Of a stretch of 64,000 bases of DNA, positions 56,436 to 64,000 are shown one piece after another. This stretch comes from Legionella fallonii LLAP-10 (GTDB lineage Bacteria > Pseudomonadota > Gammaproteobacteria > Legionellales > Legionellaceae). The notes under the pieces are model-generated. The model was not told the origin of the DNA and searched no databases. It was given only the letters and a program-made list of their open reading frames with translations. The position numbers and the translations under genes were made by a program. The stretch lies in NCBI RefSeq assembly GCF_000953135.1, contig NZ_LN614827.1, positions 1,641,001-1,705,000 of the forward strand. The letters run 5' to 3'. Every line of letters starts with the position of its first letter. Within the stretch, counting starts at the first letter, position 1.

Positions 56436-56497
56436 GGGGTTCTTTTCAGGAAGGTACGAAATTTCCCGAAGCCCCCATATAACCCTTTACCAGTCTA
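56436..56497 (+). repeat. Left terminal inverted repeat of the Tn3-like element
   Basis: Sixty-two bases from GGGG to the tnpA stop codon. By hand alignment 53 of 62 match the right end with no gaps, far beyond the usual 38-bp Tn3 repeat. Confidence 0.85.
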
Positions 56498-59400
56498 GGC
56501 TGTAGCCAATAAATCGATTTTTTTGTTAGTCACTAATTTTTCTATAACATCATGTAAATTAAGGCATTCCTTCTTGTTATAAAATTCATAAATTCCAATC
56601 AAGTTAATATGTTGCCATGCAACAGGGGAAAATCGAATTATTTTCAAGCATTCTTCTTCCATGTTGTTCTGTTTGTAATGTTCATAAAGTCCAGTCAGAA
56701 GGGAAGCATTGTAAAAAATAATACAATTGGACAGTAAACGTGCGCATTCATTATTAATGATTAACTCAATCTCCGTTTTTCCAGTTAATTTCCTACTGCT
56801 AATCCTTGCGATAGCTGCTCTGAGCTGGTGGTATGACTCACCCCGATTTAAAGAACGATGCACTGTTTTACGCATCCCTTCATCATCAATATAATCAAGC
56901 ATGTACAGGGTCATGATAACCTGGTCCAGTTCAATCAATGCCCGTAACGTATCATTTGATTGGTAGGACGATAATTTTTTTACAATAGTGCTTTGACTGC
57001 TCTTTTTAAGTCCCAGCGTCGCCATGATTCTTAAAATATTATCCCATTCTTTAATGATTAACCGTACATTTACTTTCTTACTCGGCTTGACCAGCAGCCC
57101 TTCATAACGCTTTGGATCATCAAAGCTGACAAGGTTATTTCCCGCCTTTTTATCCAACTGAGTAAATCGTGGCATGAAGCGGTAACCAAAAAGAAAGAGT
57201 ATGATGAAATTCACGCGATTTATACTGTGCATGTCTCCAGATATGGCAGCGATTTCAATATCACTTGTGTTGCTATTGAGCATGTCGAAAAGATAATGGC
57301 TTTCATGTTCGTTTGTACCAATGATTTTTGTGCACAGAGGCAACCAGTTCGCGCATAATGTGTAAGCCGATACCCCCTGACCAAATCCGAAGTATTTTGT
57401 TGAAAATCTTGCCATAATTGAATTGAATTTTGTCTCAAGCTTTTGACCATCAATGCTTGCATGAATCCCGTAGTCAGCAAGAGTATATTTTTCAAATATT
57501 GGCAGTTTCTTCAAGTGATTCATCACCACGTCACTTGCTTGTGTTAAAGTCATGTGTCGAATAAAATCAGCATAAGTTGACTTTAGGTCATGCTCTTTAA
57601 CATCGCTGATATCTTTCATTTTATCAATATCAATACCAGTGCCCTTGGCAACCAGACAGGCTGACAATACTGACTCATCGACTTGCTTTTTACTGCCTGT
57701 TGGCAATATATGGGTGAATTTTTTCATGAAGTCTGTCTGGTTATGCGTAAACTGTATAATTTTAGCAATACTGGTTAGGGGCATGTTTTCATAAAAAGGA
57801 TTATTAACACCATCATCTGACTTTTTATAAGGTAAAGTCCAACGAATTGCCTCCCCTTTTTTATTATGCTTCAGTTTGATTTTGTTGTTTTCACCGGAGG
57901 CAATCTTATCATTGACCTCTTTGTATCGCGGACCTAATCGGTTGGCAAGATCTTTCAGAAGGTCATTGATATCACTTCCCAGCAGCTTGTTTTCCAAGCG
58001 CTTAATGATTGAATTTTTGTTTTTATCCCAGTCTTGTTTGGGATGCAGTTCATCGTTTAAGGCACGGTACGATAAACTATTATAAACGGTGGCTGATCCT
58101 GATTTTATGCCCTTTTCAATTTGAAGATACAGCATTATCTCATATCTATCCGCATCAATGTGCTTTGTTTTTTTGCCAGTTGTGCCCACTTTGACTTTTT
58201 TAATAACATGGCATCGCGACAGCTTGGGTATAAATTCGACTGGAATGTCTTTGAATGGATAAGAACTGAATGCTTTATTACTGGCATAGTGTTCTTTCAA
58301 AAATGCAATTGCTGTTTGTAACTCCTTGTGTTTGCTTTGAAAATCCAGTTCCTTAAATGCTGCGCGCGTATTTAGCTTAATTGCAGATGCTGTTTTGCTG
58401 TAATATTCCCAGCGATAAAATTCAGGTGTGAAATTTGGTTTTTTTATTTTTCGTATGAACTGTTGAAATTTTTCCTGTGGCACAATCTCATAAGCTTTTG
58501 TTCGTATGGCGTTGTCAGCAACTTTTTTATTGTTTATCAGAGATAAAATAGCTGCGGCTGTATCACGATGGTTTTTGTCATCATCTTTGGCATTAAGTAT
58601 TGCTTCGGCTTGGTATTCTTCGGCTTCGCCTGTGTAGAAACTCACTTTGTGAGAAAAGCTGCTGATTACATGATCACTAATTTTCAAATAACGATAATGT
58701 GCATAGCACATAAGATATAGTCTAGATAAGTTCTTTTGTTTCATAGCGCGCAGACCGTAAACGGTGTGGTACACAGCAAGATCTGCATAGTGCATTATAT
58801 TTTGTTCTGAAATATCCAGCTCGTTGATTATTTCTATGGATTTTTGATAGAGCGATGAGAGAAATTGATGCTTTTTAATGGAGGCGTTAATCTCCGCAGT
58901 TGTAAAATCCTTTTGGTCTTTCTTTAATGTCGTCAATTGATAAAATAATTCATCTTTTTCCAGGAACTGGGCTAATAGTTCTCTAAAAGGCTTGTCCATG
59001 AGGTTATAGATCTTGTTGGTTAATCTGTCTTTTTCATTGTTCAGTGCCTCAGATACCATATCCTGCAATGTTGTATAGGATGGCCTGACAATTTTATGCT
59101 GATGAAGGTATTCCAGTAGCGAATCGAACACGTATTTTGGCACAGCATGTTGCTTTACCAATTCCCTGGCATAGCGAAGCGCTTTATCCTTATGCTGGCT
59201 TGAATAAAGAGATGCCCCATATTTTTTTAAAATGGCATTGCGATTATCATAATGATGCCGCTTGCTGATTTTTGTTTTTGGAAATTTCTCTGTTGGAAAA
59301 AATGTTTTGATAACATACCAGGTGTCCTGCCTAATTCCTTGGAACGTAAACTTATAAAAAAATTGCGTGATTCTAAAAAAACTAACTTGCAGAATGTAGT

Positions 59401-59551
59401 CAATCTTTTTGGGGACGTCGTTGAAAGAGCCAAGGTATGCTTTATCCTCTTCATCCAGTTCAAACACAAAAGGTCGGTCATTGTCGCCAAGCGAGGGTAA
59501 TTTATATAATTTATTAAAGTCATCACTTGAGAGTATTTTTAGTCGAGCCAC
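56495..59551 (-). CDS. tnpA: Tn3-family transposase
   Basis: 1018 residues, the full length of Tn3-type TnpA (about 1000). An N-terminal DUF4158-like DNA-binding region is followed by the DDE domain: first Asp in ASIDGQKLETKF, second in ISGDMHSINRVNF, and Glu in RSLNRGESYHQL, with the TNEHESHYLFDML segment between. No frameshift or stop is present, so it looks able to work. It is transcribed away from tnpR. Confidence 0.95.
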   Translation of the reverse strand: MARLKILSSDDFNKLYKLPSLGDNDRPFVFELDEEDKAYLGSFNDVPKKIDYILQVSFFRITQFFYKFTFQGIRQDTWYVIKTFFPTEKFPKTKISKRHHYDNRNAILKKYGASLYSSQHKDKALRYARELVKQHAVPKYVFDSLLEYLHQHKIVRPSYTTLQDMVSEALNNEKDRLTNKIYNLMDKPFRELLAQFLEKDELFYQLTTLKKDQKDFTTAEINASIKKHQFLSSLYQKSIEIINELDISEQNIMHYADLAVYHTVYGLRAMKQKNLSRLYLMCYAHYRYLKISDHVISSFSHKVSFYTGEAEEYQAEAILNAKDDDKNHRDTAAAILSLINNKKVADNAIRTKAYEIVPQEKFQQFIRKIKKPNFTPEFYRWEYYSKTASAIKLNTRAAFKELDFQSKHKELQTAIAFLKEHYASNKAFSSYPFKDIPVEFIPKLSRCHVIKKVKVGTTGKKTKHIDADRYEIMLYLQIEKGIKSGSATVYNSLSYRALNDELHPKQDWDKNKNSIIKRLENKLLGSDINDLLKDLANRLGPRYKEVNDKIASGENNKIKLKHNKKGEAIRWTLPYKKSDDGVNNPFYENMPLTSIAKIIQFTHNQTDFMKKFTHILPTGSKKQVDESVLSACLVAKGTGIDIDKMKDISDVKEHDLKSTYADFIRHMTLTQASDVVMNHLKKLPIFEKYTLADYGIHASIDGQKLETKFNSIMARFSTKYFGFGQGVSAYTLCANWLPLCTKIIGTNEHESHYLFDMLNSNTSDIEIAAISGDMHSINRVNFIILFLFGYRFMPRFTQLDKKAGNNLVSFDDPKRYEGLLVKPSKKVNVRLIIKEWDNILRIMATLGLKKSSQSTIVKKLSSYQSNDTLRALIELDQVIMTLYMLDYIDDEGMRKTVHRSLNRGESYHQLRAAIARISSRKLTGKTEIELIINNECARLLSNCIIFYNASLLTGLYEHYKQNNMEEECLKIIRFSPVAWQHINLIGIYEFYNKKECLNLHDVIEKLVTNKKIDLLATA

Positions 59552-59694
59552 AAGCTACCTTTTGTATAGCATAAAACGGACGTTATTATACATCTATTTT
59601 GTTGTTATGTTTCACTTTATATCTTTGTAGTAAGCTGTATAATTTAATTAGATATTTGAGGTTAAACATTAACGGACTATTTTTAGAGTAAATT
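59552..59694. promoter_or_regulatory. Divergent tnpA/tnpR promoter and probable res site
   Basis: A 143-bp AT-rich gap between the two divergent recombination genes. In Tn3-type elements this is where the three resolvase subsites and both promoters lie. I did not resolve individual subsites. Confidence 0.5.
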
Positions 59695-60318
59695 ATGGCC
59701 AAAACAATCGCTTACATTCGTACATCAACCGATAAACAAGATTTGAACAATCAAAAGCTTGAGATTTTTGAGTTTGCCAAAAAAAATAAACTTGAGGTTG
59801 ATGATTTTATTGAGATGACCATCTCAAGTAGGAAAACCAGCAAAGAACGCCGTATTGATGAAATGCTATCAGTATTGGATGATGCCGACACACTAATTGT
59901 CACGGAGCTCAGTCGGCTAGGCCGAAGCACTGCGGAAGTCATTGGATTAGTTAATGAATTAATCAAAAAACAGGTGCGAGTAATTTCCATAAAGCAAAAC
60001 CTGGATATGAAGCAACATGATATGAATTCTAAAATCATGATCACCTTATTTTCGCTCTTTGCTGAGTTGGAGAGAGATCTTATTAGTTTAAGAACTAAAG
60101 AAGCACTAGCGAATAAAAAGGCGCAGGGAATCAAATTAGGTAAACCTAAAGGCACTGTGCAAAAAAGCAAATTTGATAAGGATATCGATAAAATAAACGA
60201 ACTTTTAGAGTTGGGTTTATCCGTTAGAAAAATTGCAATTTTTTTAGGGTATACAAATCATATCGGTCTTAATACTTACATCAAAAAACGTGGTATTAAA
60301 ACTAGCCTACTTGAGTAG
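59695..60318 (+). CDS. tnpR: Resolvase, small serine recombinase
   Basis: 207 residues. The catalytic Ser follows the motif AYIRTSTDKQ (Ser in R-T-S at the N-terminus). SRLGRST and the long E-helix region (KIMITLFSLFAELERDLISLRT, read in parts) are conserved, and the C-terminus has a helix-turn-helix (NELLELGLSVRKIAIFLGY). It resolves cointegrates at res and usually represses tnpA and itself. Confidence 0.93.
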   Translation: MAKTIAYIRTSTDKQDLNNQKLEIFEFAKKNKLEVDDFIEMTISSRKTSKERRIDEMLSVLDDADTLIVTELSRLGRSTAEVIGLVNELIKKQVRVISIKQNLDMKQHDMNSKIMITLFSLFAELERDLISLRTKEALANKKAQGIKLGKPKGTVQKSKFDKDIDKINELLELGLSVRKIAIFLGYTNHIGLNTYIKKRGIKTSLLE

Positions 60319-60428
60319 GATAGAGTGTGAAAATTCAGTAAATAAAATTCAATCATTTCATCAAATAGTTCCTCTAGTCATGTTATAATTGCTGACTTAT
60401 TAATCAAGCTGATAGCAATAGGCATCAT

Positions 60429-61448
60429 ATGCTAAGAAAACATGAAAGATCCCATTCATTAAATTCTTTAGGTTTTTTTGAAGTGGGAAAAGAAGCATCT
60501 AAACCAGGAAAATGCCTGGAGTTATTCGTTGATATTAATTATACCATTATTGTTACTAGTTCACGAAAAGGCAGTGATAAAAAGACTGGCACTCTCTCAT
60601 TACTTGCTGAGCATTACTCTGCAGTTTGGGATACAACTATCACTACTGAAAAGATGACATTTAAAGATTTTGTAACAAAACATTTATATCCAGGTAATGA
60701 AGTAGAACAGATTGAGCAATACACTAATTTTATAGAATTTTTAAAATCTAATAACCATCTTGAAATATTAAATGAAGTTGAAAAAGAATATGAAGAGATA
60801 ATGAAAAAATTTGAGCAAAATGAACAAGATGACGATATTTTTCCATCATTTATCAAATTAATTCATCATTTGGAAGCAAATAAAGATACAACGCCTTATA
60901 CCCTAATATTAAGAACACTTGGTCGTGATTTAGATAAAACAGTTGCTGAATTAGAAAGAAGAACACCCATTAAATTTATTTCGTATGCACATTTTGATAA
61001 CGATGGGTATTTAGTAATTGATGATGAAAAAAAGAAATCCCTGGAAGAAATACGAAGTGTTATCAAGCCATTTGAACACGGTGCATGGCAGGATAATTAT
61101 TCACGATGGAAAGCTAATAAATTTATTGCGGCTGGCAAACTATTCCCTATAGATTTCAATAATGAAAATTTAGTATCAGTTTTTTGGGATGACAATATTG
61201 GTGACAAGTATAAAAAAATTGTGTCTCTGCAATTAGCTTCTGGAGAAGTAATTACAGATTGTGAGCGATTTGAAAATGAATTAATTAAATTGAAACATCT
61301 CGTTCCTGTGCAAGCTAGAGAGGCCATCAAAGATGATGATTATTTCATTAAATTAAAAAACTTTGCCTATTATGGGACAAGTTTGCAAGATTCAAAAGAG
61401 TTAAAAAATTTAATACATACCCCTACCGTATCAGGTATGAATTACTAA
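60429..61448 (+). CDS. Passenger protein with HAD-like motifs, unknown role
   Basis: A 339-residue protein, 110 bp after tnpR. LELFVDINYTIIVT near residues 30-42 resembles HAD motif I (D-x-[DN]-x-T, with D35, N37, T39). YTLILRTLGRDL (about 154-166) has a Ser/Thr-type motif II position, and LVSVFWDDNIGDKYK (about 247-262) resembles the DD motif IV. The spacing suits a HAD fold with a helical insertion (Glu/Lys-rich, 90-150). The Asn at motif I also occurs in the HAD gene at 18.0 kb. There is no signal peptide or membrane helix. In Legionella such a cargo could be an effector, a toxin or a metabolic phosphatase. The link to transposition is only positional. Confidence 0.5.
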   Translation: MLRKHERSHSLNSLGFFEVGKEASKPGKCLELFVDINYTIIVTSSRKGSDKKTGTLSLLAEHYSAVWDTTITTEKMTFKDFVTKHLYPGNEVEQIEQYTNFIEFLKSNNHLEILNEVEKEYEEIMKKFEQNEQDDDIFPSFIKLIHHLEANKDTTPYTLILRTLGRDLDKTVAELERRTPIKFISYAHFDNDGYLVIDDEKKKSLEEIRSVIKPFEHGAWQDNYSRWKANKFIAAGKLFPIDFNNENLVSVFWDDNIGDKYKKIVSLQLASGEVITDCERFENELIKLKHLVPVQAREAIKDDDYFIKLKNFAYYGTSLQDSKELKNLIHTPTVSGMNY

Positions 61449-61464
61449 TTAATGTATAGATCTC

Positions 61465-61719
61465 GTTGCTTTGTTCATTCAACGAGCATTCAAGCAGGGC
61501 TGACATACGATTGGTGATGGTTCTAGGGTTGAAGCTATTACAAGAACAGAAAACTATACTCAGGAAGTGGTTAAGTACCTTATTATCCCTAATTGCATGA
61601 CAGCATGTTAGCTGATTCGAATTTATGAATTGTATGATGACAAAAAATGCCCTAATTTACATTGGCTTATACAAAATTTATTAGCTAATGTAAAAATCAA
61701 TTTATTGGCTACAGCCTAG
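61465..61719 (+). pseudogene. Decayed 3' end of a second Tn3-type transposase
   Basis: Several short frames match the C-terminus of the intact TnpA in order: VHSTSIQAGLTYD (TnpA has VHRSLNRGESYH), SLIAWQHVS (SPVAWQHIN) with a TGA at the Trp codon, then LIRIYELYDDKKCPNLHWLI and NVKINLLATA plus TAG (TnpA: LIGIYEFYNKKECLNLHDVI and NKKIDLLATA plus TAG). There are stops, frameshifts and internal deletion. Its orientation is opposite to tnpA. Confidence 0.75.
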
Positions 61720-61778
61720 ACTGGCAAAGGGTTATATGGGCGTGCTGGAAAATTTCGTACCTTCCCGCAAAGAACCCC
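61717..61778 (-). repeat. Right terminal inverted repeat of the Tn3-like element
   Basis: Sixty-two bases from the stop codon of the decayed transposase end to CCCC. It is collinear with the left repeat without gaps, and mismatches cluster in the middle. Confidence 0.85.
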
Positions 61779-61814
61779 TTTAACAATTAATCAGACCTAA
61801 TAAATAATATCTTT

Positions 61815-62171
61815 TTATTTTTCCTCTAAATCCTGAGGAGGTAATGCGGTAGCAATGAGGGTAGTAGAGTTTTTCATGACTATTCCTTTATGCTCGTCAT
61901 AAGCAAACGCTATCCTTTTTGATTCTAAATTAAATTCCTCGCTCTGTAACCGATTAGGGTCTTGTTTAGCAAAATGATTATACATATAAGCATAAAAAAT
62001 CAGTATTAAAAAAAACGTAATAAAAGATGCTATTCCCAACCAATTTGAATAATTGATAGTTGCTGTTGGCAAAAGAATTGTTTCAGATATACCGCACATC
62101 CAATTTAATGGCGTCATAGCATTGGCGCGATTATATTGTGTAACATCTTTTTTTCCAGCGCCTATTTTCAT
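61815..62171 (-). CDS. Small single-pass membrane protein, unrecognised
   Basis: A 118-residue protein with one strong helix (LGIASFITFFLILIFYAYMYN, read in parts) after about 50 residues and a cytoplasmic-type tail (FNLESKRIAFAYDEHKGIVMK). Its ATG directly follows the stop of the upstream gene (TAAATG), so the two are translated together. No family is recognised. It lies 37 bp from the right end of the Tn3-like element. Confidence 0.6.
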   Translation of the reverse strand: MKIGAGKKDVTQYNRANAMTPLNWMCGISETILLPTATINYSNWLGIASFITFFLILIFYAYMYNHFAKQDPNRLQSEEFNLESKRIAFAYDEHKGIVMKNSTTLIATALPPQDLEEK

Positions 62172-62567
62172 TTAAATTTTTCCTTGATAAATAGAAACTG
62201 TAAAATTGATCATTCTCAAGTTTTTGGCCTGATCTTCTATAAGCATGCCGGAAAAATAAAGTTTTATAGGTACTTTGCCAAACTGAAATGTTAAAGGATT
62301 TAATATTCCCGAAATAAGAGCGCTGCCAAAATTATTTAACAATATCTCTACTTGGTTATTTTTTAAACTGGTATTTATTACGTTATTACTAGGGTTGCCG
62401 TCATATTTAAAGACAAAATCAAAAGTAATATCTCTTCCAGGAAGACCTGTATTCTCGTTAGAGGTCGGTATATTTATTTTTAACCCCTCTAAAGGATTAA
62501 AGCAAAGTGATTCTGTTAATAAGAGATCAAATTCACCTGAAGAAACTTTTGGTAAAACCCTATTCAT
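62172..62567 (-). CDS. DUF6864-like beta-rich protein
   Basis: A 131-residue soluble protein. The stretch ITFDFVFKYDG, LLNNFGSALISGILNPLTFQFGK (read in parts) and LYFSGMLIEDQAKNLRMINFTVS (read in parts) reminds me of the DUF6864 family, small beta proteins of unknown function found in accessory regions. It is coupled to the membrane protein that follows. The toxin-antitoxin pair is upstream in the same direction, 36 bp away. Confidence 0.5.
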   Translation of the reverse strand: MNRVLPKVSSGEFDLLLTESLCFNPLEGLKINIPTSNENTGLPGRDITFDFVFKYDGNPSNNVINTSLKNNQVEILLNNFGSALISGILNPLTFQFGKVPIKLYFSGMLIEDQAKNLRMINFTVSIYQGKI

Positions 62568-62603
62568 AAATTATCCATCAACTTATATTTTCATCTAAAA
62601 TTA

Positions 62604-62894
62604 TTAGCTAGCTAATGCAGCTAATACATGTTCAGGATCTTTATTTATTGCACGAAGCAAGGCTTTTGCTGGACCTGTTGGCTCTCTTCTCCCCTGCTCC
62701 CAGTTTCTTAATGTTCCAATATTAACGTCAATCAAATGGCAAAATTTTTCCTGTGTTAATCCAGTTTTTTTTCTTATCTCTTTTACATGAACAGCGTCAA
62801 CTAAAAACTCTCGAGAAGGAACACGCTCACCATCAATAATCTCGTTCATCTGAGTCATACTTTCGTATAATCGCTCAAATAATTTTTTATCCAT
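62604..62894 (-). CDS. HTH antitoxin, HigA/NadS-like
   Basis: A 96-residue protein with a C-terminal Xre helix-turn-helix (RKKTGLTQEKFCHLIDVNIGTLRNWEQGRR, read in parts, followed by PTGPAKALLRAI), typical of NadS/HigA antitoxins encoded after their toxin. ATG 62894 lies two bases past the toxin stop, so expression is coupled. A GTG three codons earlier is the alternative start. It should neutralise the toxin and repress the operon. Confidence 0.85.
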   Translation of the reverse strand: MDKKLFERLYESMTQMNEIIDGERVPSREFLVDAVHVKEIRKKTGLTQEKFCHLIDVNIGTLRNWEQGRREPTGPAKALLRAINKDPEHVLAALAS

Positions 62895-62896
62895 GA

Positions 62897-63208
62897 TTAC
62901 CACCGTTCGTTTAATTGTCGTAACATTTTCTTTTGATCTGCGGACAGATCATCTTGAATACCTTTTTTATAAATAAGTAACAGTCTTATTTGTGAAGCAG
63001 GAGTTACATAATAATAAATAACTCTAACACCGCCTCGCTTCCCTTTGCCTTGAGATGACCATCGAACTTTTCGTAATCCTCCAGTTTGCTGAATTACGTC
63101 TCCCGCCAAAGGGTTATCAGCAAGATATTTTTGAAATTCCGCATACTCCTCATCAAGCAGTAGTTCTTTTACATCCTCTGTAAAAATTGGAGTTTCAATA
63201 AAAATCAT
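62897..63208 (-). CDS. RelE/HigB-like toxin
   Basis: A 103-residue protein. FTEDVKELLLDEEYAEFQKYL, GGLRKVRWSSQGKGKRGGVRVIYYYV (read in parts) and IRLLLIYKKGIQDDLSADQKKMLRQL (read in parts) match the HigB-type RelE toxins found with NadS-like antitoxins. Members cut mRNA on the ribosome. Toxin precedes antitoxin, the HigBA order. Confidence 0.85.
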   Translation of the reverse strand: MIFIETPIFTEDVKELLLDEEYAEFQKYLADNPLAGDVIQQTGGLRKVRWSSQGKGKRGGVRVIYYYVTPASQIRLLLIYKKGIQDDLSADQKKMLRQLNERW

Positions 63209-63770
63209 GCTTTTTCTTATTTTTCTTCTAATAAGATAAGTATATTACACGCATCAATGTAAGTCAATGGCGTAGTTTTGAAATGTATCGAAAACGGGGG
63301 TTTTGCGGACGCTGCTATTTATGAGGCTAATAAAGCTGTTTTCAAGTATTTGTTCATTTCGGGTTCACTTTCCTGCTTAAAGTCTGAATATGAGCATCCA
63401 ATTAACTGGAGTATTATATGACTATGATTCACACCAATCCCTTATACCCATTATGAACATTAATTGACCTTTTTGTTTTGCAACTTGAATCTCTTCTACA
63501 GTAGGACAATTAAAAGAAATATCCTCAGTTAATGCAATGGGCTCCGTTTGCAAAAAAAATTAAACTTAAAAAATCTAAGTCTCAACTATATAGTCCTATT
63601 GATTTCTATAAAAAAAGGGTGCATTCCTTGTCTGATAAGGTGTATAAGCCTGTTTTAAAAGCAACGTGATCCATTTGCACCCGTATCCTGACTTTCCCCG
63701 TAATAAAATTCATTCCATTTTTTGCTCTACACGACTAAAATAGGTCATTTAATGGAAAAAAATATTAATA
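63209..63770. other. 562-bp gap with gene debris
   Basis: On the minus strand 63422-63552 reads EPIALTEDISFNCPTVEEIQ and VAKQKGQLMFIMGIRDWCES then stop, a fragment of unknown origin with no start. On the plus strand near 63570-63670 a short frame KSKSQLYSPIDFYKKRVHSL also lacks a start. I see no RNA gene or repeat. Confidence 0.3.
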
Positions 63771-64000
63771 ATGGATAATAAAACAATCAATTGCCCAATG
63801 AAGTTAATAGAAGAACTTGAGTCACTAAAGACTCAAGAATTCCTACTGCGTGGTCATTCATCGTCAACCTATTTCCTGCAGCCTCAAGCGTTTAGAGAAC
63901 AAGATATAAAAAAGATAGCCAACCAATTTCCAATTTCTAATGAACTAACTCGCCATTGGAAACAAGGAGAAGTCTTAAATAAGATAAAACCATGGTCAAG
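63771..64000 (+). CDS. FRG-domain protein, 3' end outside the window
   Basis: From ATG 63771 the frame stays open to the last base (76 codons). FLLRGHSSSTYFLQPQAFRE near residues 24-43 is the signature of the FRG domain (FRGxxxxxYxLxPSxFR), here with Leu for Phe. FRG proteins are of unknown function and are often found in phage-defence and mobile regions. The context here fits: a toxin-antitoxin pair and a Tn3-like element nearby. Confidence 0.75.
   Translation, partial: MDNKTINCPMKLIEELESLKTQEFLLRGHSSSTYFLQPQAFREQDIKKIANQFPISNELTRHWKQGEVLNKIKPWS

Larger units (their letters stand above)
56436..61778. mobile_element. Tn3-family transposon (5343 bp) with passenger gene
   Basis: Both ends begin GGGGTTCTTT, typical of Tn3-family termini, and are inverted. 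Inside lie tnpA (minus), a 143-bp divergent region that should hold the resolution site, tnpR (plus), one passenger gene (plus) and a decayed second tnpA end. The flanking pentamers differ (AAATA left, TTTAA right), so no target duplication is seen. The right end is itself a tnpA 3' end in opposite orientation, which suggests the element was built from two related transposons. It lies between the L,D-transpeptidase and a small accessory cluster and breaks no visible gene. Confidence 0.85.

Noticed and set aside
59751-60170. 139-codon minus-strand frame opposite tnpR
   Set aside because: Antisense shadow of a well-conserved resolvase.

Overview
The window is AT-rich and looks like the chromosome of a Legionella species other than the well-studied L. 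pneumophila strains. The reasons are a Pht-type phagosomal transporter with its own Lrp regulator, several large eukaryotic-like proteins of Dot/Icm-effector character (ankyrin-RasGEF, U-box, two CX5R phosphatase-like proteins, a giant coiled-coil protein with a hydrolase head), a large c-di-GMP signalling cluster, and an aceE-aceF-lpdA operon in a gammaproteobacterial setting with ampE nearby. The species assignment is inference from gene content.

Layout. 1-14.0 kb: 3' part of a multi-PAS diguanylate cyclase; a patch of gene relics (SnoaL-like gene, HxlR and LRR fragments, group II intron end); the Pht-type transporter and divergent Lrp regulator; an ankyrin-RasGEF protein followed by two paralogous U-box proteins; and a three-gene MHYT hybrid kinase / CheY / Hpt-REC-REC-GGDEF operon. 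14-27.7 kb: single genes including a His-rich small protein, a DUF2339 membrane protein, a secreted S53 peptidase, an M1 aminopeptidase, a CX5R phosphatase-like effector candidate, an avidin-fold secreted protein and an AraC/EamA pair. 27.8-33.2 kb: a 1786-residue coiled-coil effector candidate with eight copies of an 83-residue repeat. 33.2-34.3 kb: noncoding or decayed sequence with two perfect DnaA-box 9-mers. 34.3-43.2 kb, minus strand: an apparent run antiporter, ampE, Cys-rich lipoprotein, aceE, aceF, lpdA, rimI. 43.6-50.9 kb: a capA relic, rlpA, then dacA-dat-ybeD-lipB and a DedA/PAP2/LssY membrane protein. 51.4-55.0 kb: a second CX5R protein with a long coiled coil. 55.0-64 kb: gene relics, an L,D-transpeptidase, a Tn3-family element with a passenger gene, a small two-gene unit, a HigBA-type toxin-antitoxin pair and the start of a FRG-domain gene.

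How the genes work together. The housekeeping modules are pyruvate dehydrogenase (aceEF-lpdA), lipoate transfer (lipB, which supplies the cofactor of AceF), and peptidoglycan and D-amino-acid metabolism (dacA, dat, rlpA, YkuD). Accessory material is interleaved with them: effector candidates, mobile-element and toxin-antitoxin debris, and short dispersed palindromes of at least three families. At least eight decayed gene fragments can be read by eye between the intact genes, so the accessory stretches appear to be turning over.

The most unusual items are the Tn3-like element whose two ends are both tnpA 3' ends and which carries a HAD-like passenger; an avidin-family protein with no tryptophan at all; a PAP2 domain without its catalytic residues; an M1 aminopeptidase with a changed GAMEN motif; and the ankyrin-RasGEF plus twin U-box cluster.
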